Source of the DNA: an uncultured Eubacteriales bacterium
GTDB lineage: Bacteria; Bacillota; Clostridia; Christensenellales; Aristaeellaceae
Assembly (NCBI GenBank): GCA_902790525.1
Contig: CADASI010000033.1
Span: 1-64,000, forward strand
DNA: 64,000 nt
Direction: 5' to 3'
In this document: in pieces, positions 25,747 to 34,751 of the stretch
How positions within the stretch are numbered: position 1 is the first letter of the stretch
How the letters are laid out: every line of letters begins with the position of its first letter
The notes under the pieces: generated by a model
The model's database searches: none
What the model was told of the DNA's origin: nothing
What the model saw: only the letters and a program-made list of their open reading frames with translations
Translations under genes and position numbers: made by a program

Positions 25747-27150
25747 TCAGATCCCCTCGCGCTCCAGATGCGCCTCCTTGATGGCCCGGTGCAGCAGAAA
25801 CAGCGCGAACGCCGCGCCGCAGCTCTCGCCCACGGGCAGCGCCGCGGCCAGCCCGACCTCGCCGAAGAGCCTGTCGAGTATGAACATGAACGGTATGTAG
25901 AAGACCAGCTCCCGCACGAAGGCGTGGAGCAGGGTCTTCTTTCCTTTGCCCATGGCCTGCATGCAGTAGGAGGCGTGGTAGTTGGTGAACTGCACCGGCG
26001 AGGCGACGCAGCGTATGCGCAGAAACAGCACCGCGTAGCCTATGGTGGTCAGCGCGGTGGAGGCGTCCCCGGCGTTGGCGTTTAAGAAGAACCGGCAGAA
26101 GGGCTCCGCGAACACCTCCAGGGACGCGATGCTCAGCGCGGCGACCACCAGCCCCACGACGCGGGCCGCGTGGATGACCGCCTTCATGCGCGCGTGGTCG
26201 CCCGAGGCATAGTTGTAGGCCACGATGGGCAGCATGCCCTGGCAGATGCCGATGTTGACGGCGTTGGGAATGCGCTCCACCTTCATCACGATGCCCATGC
26301 CCGCCAGCACCAGGTCGCTGTGGGCGGCGGCGATGATGTTCACGCAGACGCTGGCCAGGTCGAACAGCCCCACCAGCACGGCGGAGGGCACGCCCACGGC
26401 GAACACCGACTTGATGTTGTCGCGCCCGGCCTTCACAGCGTCCGCGGGGGAGAGGCTGAGGGGCGCGCTCCGGGAGGCTTTGCGATAGGCGAAGATCAGG
26501 TAGACGCAGGCGGCGAGGTTGGACAGCGCGGTGGCGATGGCAGCGCCGGTGACCTCCTGTCCCTTCGGCAGCAGCACGAACATGAACAGCGGGTCCAGCA
26601 GCACGTTGAGTATGCCGCCGGCGCTCAAACCGATGCTGGCCTGCGCGGAGAAGCCAGCGTTTCTCAGAAGGTGGGCCAGCGCCTGCGAGAGTATGGAGGG
26701 CAGGCAGCCCAGCACGATCACGATCAGCGCGTAGCTTCGGGCGTAGTCCACCGTGGCGTCCGACGCCCCCAGGAACCGGAGCAGCGGGTCCATGAACACG
26801 CCGACCAGCGTGGCGTACAGAAGCGCGATGGCCACCGCGCCGTACACGCCGAAGGCGCTGACCCGGCGGGCCTCGTCCGTCCTGTGGGCGCCCATCAGCC
26901 GCGCCACCAGGCTGCCGCCGCCGATGCCGAACAGGTTGGACAGCGACACGTTCATCATCACCATGGTCAGCGTCAGCGACGTGGCCGCCATCATGTAGGC
27001 GTTGCCCGTGCGGCCGATGTAGAAGGCGTCCACCATGTTGTAGATCAGGTTGATCAACTGGCTGATGATCGTCGGCACCGCCATGGTGTAAAGCGCCTTC
27101 GAGATCGGCGCGGAGGCGAACAGCACTTCCTTGTCTGTGTTTTTGTTCAT
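25747..27150 (-). CDS. MATE-family efflux transporter (second copy type)
   Basis: A 467-residue, twelve-helix exporter. Family text includes MAVPTIISQLINLIYNMVDAFYIGRTGN and, at the second repeat, GVPSAVLVGLFDLASVCVNIIAAAHSD. It belongs to the MepA-like branch (N-terminal pattern of the multidrug pump MepA). AGAGGT lies 8 bases before the ATG. Its stop abuts the stop of the convergent hydrolase gene with no spacer, and no terminator hairpin is visible between them. Substrate unknown. Confidence 0.92.
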   Translation of the reverse strand: MNKNTDKEVLFASAPISKALYTMAVPTIISQLINLIYNMVDAFYIGRTGNAYMMAATSLTLTMVMMNVSLSNLFGIGGGSLVARLMGAHRTDEARRVSAFGVYGAVAIALLYATLVGVFMDPLLRFLGASDATVDYARSYALIVIVLGCLPSILSQALAHLLRNAGFSAQASIGLSAGGILNVLLDPLFMFVLLPKGQEVTGAAIATALSNLAACVYLIFAYRKASRSAPLSLSPADAVKAGRDNIKSVFAVGVPSAVLVGLFDLASVCVNIIAAAHSDLVLAGMGIVMKVERIPNAVNIGICQGMLPIVAYNYASGDHARMKAVIHAARVVGLVVAALSIASLEVFAEPFCRFFLNANAGDASTALTTIGYAVLFLRIRCVASPVQFTNYHASYCMQAMGKGKKTLLHAFVRELVFYIPFMFILDRLFGEVGLAAALPVGESCGAAFALFLLHRAIKEAHLEREGI

Positions 27151-27200
27151 GGGTGAGTACCTCTCACTGTAACTTTTTTGGTATTCAATCCTTAATTGGA

Positions 27201-27303
27201 GGGATTAGGGATTAGGGATTAGGGACTAGGAAATGCCGCTGCCGCCATTTCTGTTGATATCCCGGGATTGAAAAAGCGCGGCAGCCACTATTTCTAATCC
27301 CTA
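27201..27303. repeat. Heptamer-armed inverted repeat element (copy 3)
   Basis: The left arm (27201-27233) has units of GATTAGG (four, partly degenerate). The right arm (27288-27303) is the inverse, CTAATCC-like. Inside, GCTGCCGC pairs with GCGGCAGC. The whole gap 27151-27471 holds only this and the neighbouring structured repeat. Confidence 0.7.
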
Positions 27304-27430
27304 GAGTGTGTTTCTAAATGCCGGGAGATGCAGTTTCGAGCGTATTTGGCTGCATTTCAAGGCGATTTTCCGCAGGCTTAGTGGGGCTAAGTCAAGGGAA
27401 ATCAACGCAGAAATGCAGCTAATCCCTCTC
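27304..27430. repeat. Structured dispersed repeat (CAAGGCG family, copy B)
   Basis: A closing stem GCTGCATTTC / GAAATGCAGC brackets CAAGGCGATTTTCCGCAGG, the hairpin CTTAG-TGGGG-CTAAG, and GTCAAGGGAAATC...CGCAG. GATTTTCC pairs with GGGAAATC. Its interior is homologous to 43467-43526, and stem positions differ in a compensated way (see findings). Non-coding. Confidence 0.65.
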
Positions 27431-27471
27431 CATAACCCCCATAATACCTATACGTCGCTACAACTCAACCG

Positions 27472-28356
27472 CTACGTCTCGACCTCAAACATACTGATCT
27501 GCCTCTCTCGCTCCGGCAGCGTCTGCATATAACGGAAGCACTCGTCCGGGTCGGAGATGATGCCGTGCTCGGCGCATGTGCGGCGAAGCAGGGCCATGAG
27601 GTTTTCGGCGTTGGGGCTTGGGAGCATGTAGGCGTTGCCGTAGCGGCGGATGTAGTCGGCTTTCAATCCGGGGAAGTGTTTATCCAGCGCGGCGTAGTAG
27701 TATTCCCGGTCGCCGTCGCGCAGCGTGAGACCCATGTCGAAGCACACGATGCCCTTCACGCCCACCCGGACGCATGCGTCGAGTATCGCGCCCACGTTTT
27801 CCGCCGTGTCGTTGATGAAGGGCAGTACGGGCGTCAGCCACACCACGGTGGGGATGCCCCGAGAGCGCATGGCCTCCAGCACCTCGACGCGCCGTTGCGT
27901 GTCGCACACGTTGGGCTCGAGGCGCCTGCACAACGCGCTGTCCCAGGTGGTCAGCGTCATCTGCACCACGCATTTGGCGTCGCGGTTGATGGCGTCCAGC
28001 AGGTCGATGTCGCGGAGGATGCGGTCGGACTTGGTCTGGATCGCCGCGCCGAAGCCGTATTTGTGGATGATCTCCAGGCACCTCCGGGTCAGGCCCAGCC
28101 TTTCCTCGCAGTGCATATAGGGGTCGGACATGGCCCCGGTGCCGATCATGCCCCTGCGCCGCTTCGACCGCAGCGCCCGCTCCAGAAGCGCCGGGGCGTT
28201 CTGCTTGACTTCCACGTCCTCGAAGGGGTGGGTGAAGCGGTAGCACAGGCTCCGGCTGTCGCAGTAGACGCAGCCGTGGGTACAGCCGCGGTAGATGTTC
28301 ATGCCCCAGGCCCCGCCGCTGCCGGTCAGGATCCCCTTCGCGTCGACAAAGTGCAT
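27472..28356 (-). CDS. Radical SAM protein of the SPL-like/Rv2578c group
   Basis: A 294-residue radical SAM enzyme. It opens MHFVDAKGILTGSGGAWGMN and carries the iron-sulfur motif CxxxCxxC in YRGCTHGCVYCDSRS. Further family text is GTGAMSDPYMHCEE and GFGAAIQTKSDRILRDIDLL. It resembles spore photoproduct lyase-related proteins, but the reaction of this subgroup is not known. The start at 28356 was chosen because conserved sequence begins there; longer in-frame starts (28425, 28521) would run into the divergent TIR gene. Confidence 0.85.
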   Translation of the reverse strand: MHFVDAKGILTGSGGAWGMNIYRGCTHGCVYCDSRSLCYRFTHPFEDVEVKQNAPALLERALRSKRRRGMIGTGAMSDPYMHCEERLGLTRRCLEIIHKYGFGAAIQTKSDRILRDIDLLDAINRDAKCVVQMTLTTWDSALCRRLEPNVCDTQRRVEVLEAMRSRGIPTVVWLTPVLPFINDTAENVGAILDACVRVGVKGIVCFDMGLTLRDGDREYYYAALDKHFPGLKADYIRRYGNAYMLPSPNAENLMALLRRTCAEHGIISDPDECFRYMQTLPERERQISMFEVET

Positions 28357-28393
28357 CGCGCCGCGCCCCCCGCTGTTTTTTGAATGCGGACGG

Positions 28394-28422
28394 TAGACAG
28401 GCCGCCGCGTTTCTGATATACT
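28394..28422 (+). promoter_or_regulatory. Sigma-A promoter of the TIR-Sel1 gene
   Basis: TAGACA (28394-28399), 17-base spacer, TATACT (28417-28422). It overlaps the leader of the divergent radical SAM gene. Confidence 0.7.
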
Positions 28423-28479
28423 CATGATATCACAAAAGCGCATCGCGGGCAAGCGCCCGGCGACCGGAGAGCATACGAC

Positions 28480-29886
28480 ATGGAAGCATACGAATACGAC
28501 GCATTCATAAGCTACTCGCACCGCGACCTGAAGTGGGCGCGCTGGCTCCAGAGCAAGCTGGAGACGCTGCGCATCCCCCCAGAGGCGGACGAGGCCTTTG
28601 CCAACCGGCGCAGGATGAAGGTGTTCCGCGACCAGACGGACTTAAACGGTGTGGAGGTGACCGAGTCTCTCCACCGGGAGCTCACGGCGTCCCGCTATCT
28701 GGTGGTGGTCTGCTCGCCCAGCAGTGCCTCCTCCCGCTGGGTGGACGACGAGGTGGCGTTCTTCACCGGCCTCGGGCGGCAGGACAGGATCGTGGCCTTC
28801 ATCATCGACGGCGAGCCCGACAGCGACAAGCCGGAGCTGGAGTGCTATCCCCCCGGACTGCGCTGCACCGACGAGCGCCACCTGCTGGGGGCGAACGTGC
28901 AGGAGATCGGCAGGAACAAGGCGTATCTGAAGGTGGCCTCGCTGCTGATCGGGGTGCGCTTCAACCGCCTGGTGGACCGGGAAAAGCAGCGCAGGCGGCG
29001 GGCGATACTGACCGCGGCGGCCACGGTGCTGGTCATCTCCGCCTCCACGGCGGCGCTTGTGTGGCGAAACACGGTCATCTCCCGCCAGAACAAGGAGCTG
29101 GTCTACGACGGCTTCAACGCGGCGCTGGTGTCCTTTGCGCAGAAGGACGTCATTGAGCCGGAGGACTTCGCCATGATCGAAAAATCCGCCCGTGCCGGGA
29201 ACGCCTACGCCGCGCTGCTGCTGGGCGACTGCTACGGCAAGGGCTGGGGCGTGGAGAAGGACGACGTGAAGGCTTTCGAGTGGTACACGCGGGCCGCCGA
29301 GGGCGGGGACGTGATGGGCATGATCGCCCTGGCAAACTGCTACCTGTTCGGCAGCGGCACCGAGGAGGACCCGGAGGAGGCCTTTTCCTGGAACATGCGG
29401 GCGGCGGAGGCCGGGTCGGCGGAGGGCATGCTGAACGTGGCCATCGACTATGAGGGCGGCCACGGCACCGAACAGGACCTCAAGGCGGCGTTTGAATGGT
29501 ATAAAAAGTCGGCGGAAAACGACTACGACCTCGCCATGTACAACCTTTCGCGCTGCTACAGGAGCGGCATCGGGACCGAGGCCGATCCCGAGAAGGCGTT
29601 CTACTGGATGAAGAAGCTGGCACTCATGGACAATACCGAGGCCATGTACAACCTCGGCATGATGTACCAGCACGGCTACGGCACCGAGGAGGACCCGGAG
29701 GAAGCCTACGCCTGGTACCGCAAGGCCGCGGACACCGGCGACGGCGACGCCCTGTACATGACCGGCTGGTGCATCGAGAACCACTACGGCATCGACAACC
29801 CCGCCCTGGAATGGTACGCGCGCGCCGCGGAGGCCGGAAACGCCGACGCCAAGCAGGCGATGGCGCGGCTGGACAACGAAAAATGA
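28480..29886 (+). CDS. TIR-domain protein with transmembrane helix and Sel1 repeats
   Basis: A 468-residue protein. The TIR domain (about 5-160) has YDAFISYSHRDLKWARWLQ, FRDQTDLNG and the SRWVDDEVAFF helix, in which Glu91 sits where NAD+-cleaving TIRs have their catalytic Glu. A basic stretch (RRRR) and one helix (about 175-195, ILTAAATVLVISASTAALVW) follow. The rest is about seven Sel1-like repeats (for example GKGWGVEKDDVKAFEWYTRA, ALANCYLFGSGTEEDPEEAF). The TIR is predicted cytoplasmic and the Sel1 part outside. This layout could be signalling or defence; nothing nearby confirms either. Confidence 0.88.
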   Translation: MEAYEYDAFISYSHRDLKWARWLQSKLETLRIPPEADEAFANRRRMKVFRDQTDLNGVEVTESLHRELTASRYLVVVCSPSSASSRWVDDEVAFFTGLGRQDRIVAFIIDGEPDSDKPELECYPPGLRCTDERHLLGANVQEIGRNKAYLKVASLLIGVRFNRLVDREKQRRRRAILTAAATVLVISASTAALVWRNTVISRQNKELVYDGFNAALVSFAQKDVIEPEDFAMIEKSARAGNAYAALLLGDCYGKGWGVEKDDVKAFEWYTRAAEGGDVMGMIALANCYLFGSGTEEDPEEAFSWNMRAAEAGSAEGMLNVAIDYEGGHGTEQDLKAAFEWYKKSAENDYDLAMYNLSRCYRSGIGTEADPEKAFYWMKKLALMDNTEAMYNLGMMYQHGYGTEEDPEEAYAWYRKAADTGDGDALYMTGWCIENHYGIDNPALEWYARAAEAGNADAKQAMARLDNEK

Positions 29887-29937
29887 CCGGCACAATAAAG
29901 CATCCCCCGCGCGGGGGATGCTTTATTGTGCCGGTCA
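29884..29937. terminator. Perfect 54-bp palindrome, bidirectional terminator
   Basis: Bases 29884-29910 and 29911-29937 are exact reverse complements with no spacer. The outermost TGA is the TIR-Sel1 stop codon. The core CATCCCCCGC / GCGGGGGATG is flanked by AATAAAG / CTTTATT, so transcripts from either side would form a long hairpin with a T-rich 3' arm. Confidence 0.85.
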
Positions 29938-29944
29938 CCAACGC

Positions 29945-31276
29945 TCAGGCGGCGGGTTCCTCGGCGGTGCTCATGAAGACGCTCATCAGCGTTTCGACCT
30001 CGTCGGGCATGGCCTGGCTGGCGGTGGATACGAGCCCGCCCAGGCCGCCGAACAGCGCGTCCATGAGCAGCTTGCCGCCAAGCTCCTCGGTCTTCTCGCC
30101 GTCGAGCAGGTCCTCCACGGCGATGACCGTCTTGCTGCCGTCGTTGAGGGCGACGGTGCGCGTCCCGCCCTGTTCGATGACGACGTTCTCGCACAGCAGG
30201 GGCTTCTCGTTGTCCATCACGTAGATGTCGCTGTCGATGGTGATGACGTCCTTCATCGTGACGGTGCACACAAAGCCGAAGTACAGCTCGCCGATGTAGA
30301 GCTCCATGCGATGCTGGTGGCCGTCTTCGATGGCGCTGGTCTGATACAGCACGTTGACGGGCGTGGCGTCGGGGTTCTCGGTGTCGAAGATCTGCACGAT
30401 CACGCGCACGTTTTCGTCCTCCACCAGCACGTCGCCCATGGTGGCGACCTCCTCGGAATCGGGGGGATACACCTTGAACACAACGTCGGTGGCGCCGGTG
30501 GTGTTGCCCGCTTCGTCCACGGTCATGTAGGCCTCGAAGTCCAGCTTCGGCAGGTTCTCGGTGGAGATGGGCGCGCTGTCATCGGCGGTGAGGCGGATGC
30601 CCTTGTCCTCGAGCTGCTTGAGCGCGGACTGGATCGCCTCGTCGTTGGAGATGTCGGCGACAAAGGTGTTCAGGGCGTTGATGACGGCCTCCAGGTCCAC
30701 GTTGATGGGCGCCATCACGTTGTAGCTGATGCCGTCCATCACGTAGTCGCCGGGCACGGCCTCGCCGTAGCTCACGGCGCTCACGCAGCTTGTGATGAAG
30801 GTCTGCGCGTGGCCGCTCAGGGCCTCGCCCAGGGCGCTGAAGTCCAGGCTCGAAAGATCGTCCGCCACGTCGCCGGCGGCGCTCTGCAGGGCGGCGGCGA
30901 GGGTCTCACCGGAGAGGGTCAGCACATGGGAGGGGATGATGCTGCTGCCCAGGCTGATGCCCGCGTCGGACAGCTCGCCCACCAGCGTGAACAGGTCGGT
31001 CCCCTTGAGGCTCAGGCCCAGCTCGAGGCCGTTGTCGGCGACTATGAGGCGCTCGCCCAGCTCGTTCATCACCGCGGCGGCGGCGTCGGCGATGCCGGCG
31101 GTCTTCTCATCGACGCCGAAGGTGGTGAGCACGTTGGCCAGCACTTCGCGGTCCACCGCGTACTTGCCCGTTATGGTGATCTCGGGCAGCGCCGCCGCGT
31201 CGGCGGTCTCGGCCAGGGACAGCGTGCAGGACAGCGCCACGATCAGCGCCAGCAGCATCGCAAGCAGTTTTTTCAT
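29945..31276 (-). CDS. Secreted protein of unknown function
   Basis: A 443-residue protein with a signal peptide (MKKLLAMLLALIVALSCTLS, then LAETADA). No lipobox fits: the Cys at position 17 is followed by TLSLAE and lacks the L-x-[AG]-C pattern. The mature part is acidic, rich in Ala, Asp, Thr and beta-strand-like segments, with no motif I recognise. It ends GLVSTASQAMPDEVETLMSV, then an Ala/Glu tail. It is a single gene, convergent with TIR-Sel1 and divergent from the PHP gene, with its own promoter. An extracytoplasmic binding or surface role is possible. Confidence 0.75.
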   Translation of the reverse strand: MKKLLAMLLALIVALSCTLSLAETADAAALPEITITGKYAVDREVLANVLTTFGVDEKTAGIADAAAAVMNELGERLIVADNGLELGLSLKGTDLFTLVGELSDAGISLGSSIIPSHVLTLSGETLAAALQSAAGDVADDLSSLDFSALGEALSGHAQTFITSCVSAVSYGEAVPGDYVMDGISYNVMAPINVDLEAVINALNTFVADISNDEAIQSALKQLEDKGIRLTADDSAPISTENLPKLDFEAYMTVDEAGNTTGATDVVFKVYPPDSEEVATMGDVLVEDENVRVIVQIFDTENPDATPVNVLYQTSAIEDGHQHRMELYIGELYFGFVCTVTMKDVITIDSDIYVMDNEKPLLCENVVIEQGGTRTVALNDGSKTVIAVEDLLDGEKTEELGGKLLMDALFGGLGGLVSTASQAMPDEVETLMSVFMSTAEEPAA

Positions 31277-31318
31277 GGTTTGATCCTCCTTTTAATGAAT
31301 TCACATGGAATCGCGTTC

Positions 31319-31347
31319 ATTTTATCACAGAGGGCCATTTTTGACAA
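31319..31347 (-). promoter_or_regulatory. Sigma-A promoter of the secreted-protein gene
   Basis: Minus strand TTGTCA (31342-31347), 17-base spacer, TAAAAT (31319-31324); the coding start follows 43 bases later behind AAGGAGG. Confidence 0.7.
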
Positions 31348-31387
31348 GCCATGAGCCATAAAACCCCACGCGGCGGTTCGACATCCC

Positions 31388-31416
31388 TTGCCAGTCCACG
31401 CCGGTTGTGCTATGAT
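31388..31416 (+). promoter_or_regulatory. Sigma-A promoter of the PHP gene
   Basis: TTGCCA (31388-31393), 17 bases, TATGAT (31411-31416), 50 bases ahead of the GTG start. Confidence 0.7.
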
Positions 31417-31465
31417 GGATGCGGCGGGCTGTCCTTCGAAGCGGGACGGCGCGCGGGAGGCAAAC

Positions 31466-32275
31466 GTGAGCGAATACATCTATGAAACCCATCTGCACAC
31501 GGCGCAGGCCAGCGCCTGCTCCGACACGCCGGGGCGCGCGTACATCCGGCGATACATCGACGCGGGCTTTTCGGGCGTGATCGTCACCGATCACTTTAGG
31601 CGCGGCAACTGCGCGCTGGGGCGCGATTTGCCCTGGCGGGAGTTCGTGCACCGCTTCTGCATGGGCTATGAGGACGCCCTGAACGAGGGCGTCAAGCTGG
31701 GCTTTCCGGTGTTCTTCGGCTGGGAGGAGACCTACGAGGGCGACGACTACCTGATCTACGGGCTGGACAAGCAGTGGCTGCTGGACCACCCCGAGGCGGC
31801 CCATTGGAGTCGGGCGGAGCAGTTCGAGGCGGTCCGCGCCTGCGGCGGCTGCGTGGTGCAGGCGCATCCGTTCCGGGCGGCGTGGTACATCCGCACGATC
31901 AACCTGGCCCCCGACCTGGTCGACGCCGTCGAGGGCTTCAACGCCGGGAACCATATGGACTGGAACATACTGGGCATGCGCTACGCGCGCCTGCGGGGGC
32001 TGCCCGTCACCGCGGGCTCGGACAACCACCACGCCGACGCCATGACCCGCGAGAACCTGGCCGGGGTGGTGCTCGACCATCCCCTCGGGCGCATCGGCGA
32101 CTACGTGGACGTCATCCGCCAAAGGCTGCCCATGCGGCCGCTGATCCCGGTGAGCGTGCCGGAGTGGACGGAGGATGTTTTGCCCGAGCGGCCCGTGCGC
32201 TGGTTGGACGCCCACGACCGGCCCGTGGAACGGGACACCATCGAGGCGCTGAGGCGCGGGTTTGTGCCCGTATGA
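31466..32275 (+). CDS. PHP-domain metal-dependent phosphoesterase-type protein
   Basis: A 269-residue cytoplasmic protein of the PHP superfamily. Metal-binding motifs are ETHLHTAQASACSDT, VIVTDHF, GWEETYEGDDYLIYG, VVQAHPFR and the C-terminal VTAGSDNHH. The family includes histidinol phosphatase and RNase AM-like nucleases; this branch is uncharacterised. The start is GTG at 31466, because GGGAGG lies 5 bases before it and conserved sequence begins right after; upstream in-frame ATGs have no ribosome site. Confidence 0.85.
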   Translation: MSEYIYETHLHTAQASACSDTPGRAYIRRYIDAGFSGVIVTDHFRRGNCALGRDLPWREFVHRFCMGYEDALNEGVKLGFPVFFGWEETYEGDDYLIYGLDKQWLLDHPEAAHWSRAEQFEAVRACGGCVVQAHPFRAAWYIRTINLAPDLVDAVEGFNAGNHMDWNILGMRYARLRGLPVTAGSDNHHADAMTRENLAGVVLDHPLGRIGDYVDVIRQRLPMRPLIPVSVPEWTEDVLPERPVRWLDAHDRPVERDTIEALRRGFVPV

Positions 32276-32372
32276 CGGGAAATAATGTTAAGAAATGATG
32301 CACAAAGCCTGCCATAATATGTTATAATGAATTATCACTTAATTGAAACTGACTTGTTACAGGGTGACGCAT

Positions 32373-34724
32373 ATGCTCCATCATGCTTCGCACGCCCGCG
32401 CAGGGCGTATACGGTCGCTGGTCCTCTGCCTTATCGTGCTCGCGGCGCTCTTATCGCCCGTCGCGCTGGCCGGGGGCGACGGGAAGACCGTGCGCGTGGG
32501 CTGGTACGACTCCTCCTTCAACACCATCGACGCGGCCGGCCGGCGCTCGGGCTATGCCTACGAGTACCAGATGAAGATCGCCGCCTACACCGGCTGGAAC
32601 TACGAGTACGTCCGCGGGAGCTGGCCGGATCTGCTGCGCATGCTGGAGGCGGGGGAGATCGACCTGATGAGCGACGTCTCCTACACCCCCGAGCGCGAGG
32701 AACGCATGCTGTTTCCGTCGCTGCCGATGGGCACGGAGGAATACTACCTGTTCGTCGCGCCGGGCAACACCGAGATCTCCCAGACTGATTATTCCACGCT
32801 CAACGGCAAGCGCGTGGGCGTCAACAAGGGCAGCGTCCAGGCGACATACTTTGAGGAGTGGGCGCAGCGCAACGCGGTCCGCTCGGAGCTGGTGGAACTG
32901 ACCACCACCGAGGAGGAGTCGCTTCACATGCTCCGCACCGGCGAGCTGGACGCCTACGTCACGCTGGACTCCTTCATCGCCCCCGAGCACGCCGTGCCGG
33001 TGTGCAAGATCGGCGCGTCCGACTTCTTCTTCGCGGTCACCAAGAGCCGCCCGGACCTGCTGAGCGATTTAAACGGCGCCCTCAACCGCATACAGGATGA
33101 AAACCGCTACTACAACCAGCAGATGTACGAAAAGCGCATCAAGCGGGTCGGCGCGAACGCATTCCTGTCCCAGGACGAGGTGAACTGGCTGTCGGAGCAC
33201 GGTGCGATACGGGTGGGCTATCAGGACAACTACCTGTCCTTCTGCGCCGCGGACGAGGAGACCGGCGAGCTGACGGGCATACTCAAGGACTACCTGGCCT
33301 ACGCCTCGGACTGCACGGCCAACGCCCACCTGGACTTTGTGACCACGGCCTATCCCACCACCGCGGCGGCGCTGGCGGCGCTCTCGAGCGGCGAGGTGGA
33401 CTGCGTGTTCCCGGCCAACCTGAGCGCCTACGACGGCGAGGTGATGGACCTCGTGATGACGCCCTCCGTGATCAGCACGAACATCTACGCCGTGGTCCAC
33501 GCGGCGGGCAAGAGCTTCCTGGCCGACAGGGAGCACATGATCGTGGCGGTCAACGAGGGCAACAATAACTACGACGCCTTCCTGATGGACAACTTCCCCG
33601 GCTGGCGCAAGGTCTACTACCCAACCACCCCGGACTGTTTAAAGGCCGTGTCGCAGGAGCTGGGCGGCATCGCCGGGCGGTTCGAGGCGGACCGCTTCGA
33701 CATCTACTGCAAGCACGGCGGCGACTACCAGGCCATCTACGACCGCATGCAGGGCAAACTGGATGGACTTTCACAGAACGCCAGCATTCGCATCCGCATG
33801 GGCGTGATGCCCGCCGGGGGACGGCTGGAGCCCGAGCAGCGCTTCGACCGGGCGCGCACGGCGTGCAGCATGGCCCGAGGCCACTACAAGGAGCACCTGA
33901 TCGTGTTCGACGAGGAGGTGCGCAAGCGCGAGATGTTCGAGCAGCGGCTGCTGGGCGACTTGCGCCGCGCGGTGGACGACTACCAGTTCGAGGTGTACTA
34001 CCAGCCCAAGTACGACATACAGTCGGAGCCGCCGAAGCTGGTCAGCGCCGAGGCGCTGATCCGCTGGCGCCATCCGGAGCTGGGCATGATCTCGCCGGAC
34101 GACTTCATACCGCTGTTTGAGCGCAACGGGCAGATCGGCATCGTGGACAAGTACGTCTGGACCGAGGCGGCGCGGCAGATCGTGCGCTGGCGGGAGCAGT
34201 ACGGCGTGACGCTGCCGGTGTCCGTGAACCTGTCCCGGGTGGACGTGTTCGACCCCACGCTGGAGGAGACGCTGGACGACATCCTCCGGTTCAACGGGCT
34301 CGACCACGACGCCCTCAAGCTGGAGGTCACCGAGTCCGCCTACACCGAGAACGCCGACCAGGTGATCCGCGTGGTGGAGGGCCTGTGCCGCAAGGGCTAC
34401 GAGGTGGAGATGGACGACTTCGGCACAGGATACTCGTCGCTGAACATGCTCTCCGCCATGCCCATCGACGTACTCAAGATGGACCGGGCGTTCATACGCA
34501 ACATCGAGCACGACGAAAAGGACATCCAGCTGGTGGCGCTGATACTCGACATCGCGAAGAACCTCAAGATCCCGGTCATCGCCGAGGGCGTGGAGACCGA
34601 GGAGCAGATGCTGCTGCTCAAGAATCTGGGTTGCGAGCTGGTGCAGGGCTACTACTTCTCCCGCCCGCTGCATCCCACGGAGTTTGAAAACGTCTACATC
34701 AGGGATATGAAGGCCGACCGGTAG
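32373..34724 (+). CDS. Periplasmic-type sensor fused to EAL domain, lacking the linking membrane helix
   Basis: A 783-residue protein. A signal sequence or helix (SLVLCLIVLAALLSPVALA) precedes two SBP_bac_3-type solute-binding domains (about 36-265 and 265-420). A stretch resembling only the C-terminal half of a degenerate GGDEF domain follows (IAGRFEADRFDIYCKHG). An EAL domain (about 525-775) is intact: EALIRW, NLSR, LEVTES, MDDFGTGYSSL, KMDRAF, EGVET, QGYYFSRP. Relatives usually have a membrane helix between sensor and GGDEF-EAL; none is seen here. The text jumps from DCLKAVSQ to LGGIAGRFEA, suggesting an in-frame deletion. AGGGTG precedes the ATG. Confidence 0.82.
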   Translation: MLHHASHARAGRIRSLVLCLIVLAALLSPVALAGGDGKTVRVGWYDSSFNTIDAAGRRSGYAYEYQMKIAAYTGWNYEYVRGSWPDLLRMLEAGEIDLMSDVSYTPEREERMLFPSLPMGTEEYYLFVAPGNTEISQTDYSTLNGKRVGVNKGSVQATYFEEWAQRNAVRSELVELTTTEEESLHMLRTGELDAYVTLDSFIAPEHAVPVCKIGASDFFFAVTKSRPDLLSDLNGALNRIQDENRYYNQQMYEKRIKRVGANAFLSQDEVNWLSEHGAIRVGYQDNYLSFCAADEETGELTGILKDYLAYASDCTANAHLDFVTTAYPTTAAALAALSSGEVDCVFPANLSAYDGEVMDLVMTPSVISTNIYAVVHAAGKSFLADREHMIVAVNEGNNNYDAFLMDNFPGWRKVYYPTTPDCLKAVSQELGGIAGRFEADRFDIYCKHGGDYQAIYDRMQGKLDGLSQNASIRIRMGVMPAGGRLEPEQRFDRARTACSMARGHYKEHLIVFDEEVRKREMFEQRLLGDLRRAVDDYQFEVYYQPKYDIQSEPPKLVSAEALIRWRHPELGMISPDDFIPLFERNGQIGIVDKYVWTEAARQIVRWREQYGVTLPVSVNLSRVDVFDPTLEETLDDILRFNGLDHDALKLEVTESAYTENADQVIRVVEGLCRKGYEVEMDDFGTGYSSLNMLSAMPIDVLKMDRAFIRNIEHDEKDIQLVALILDIAKNLKIPVIAEGVETEEQMLLLKNLGCELVQGYYFSRPLHPTEFENVYIRDMKADR

Positions 34725-34751
34725 TTTAAGCTGATATGAAAGGTGATCAGA

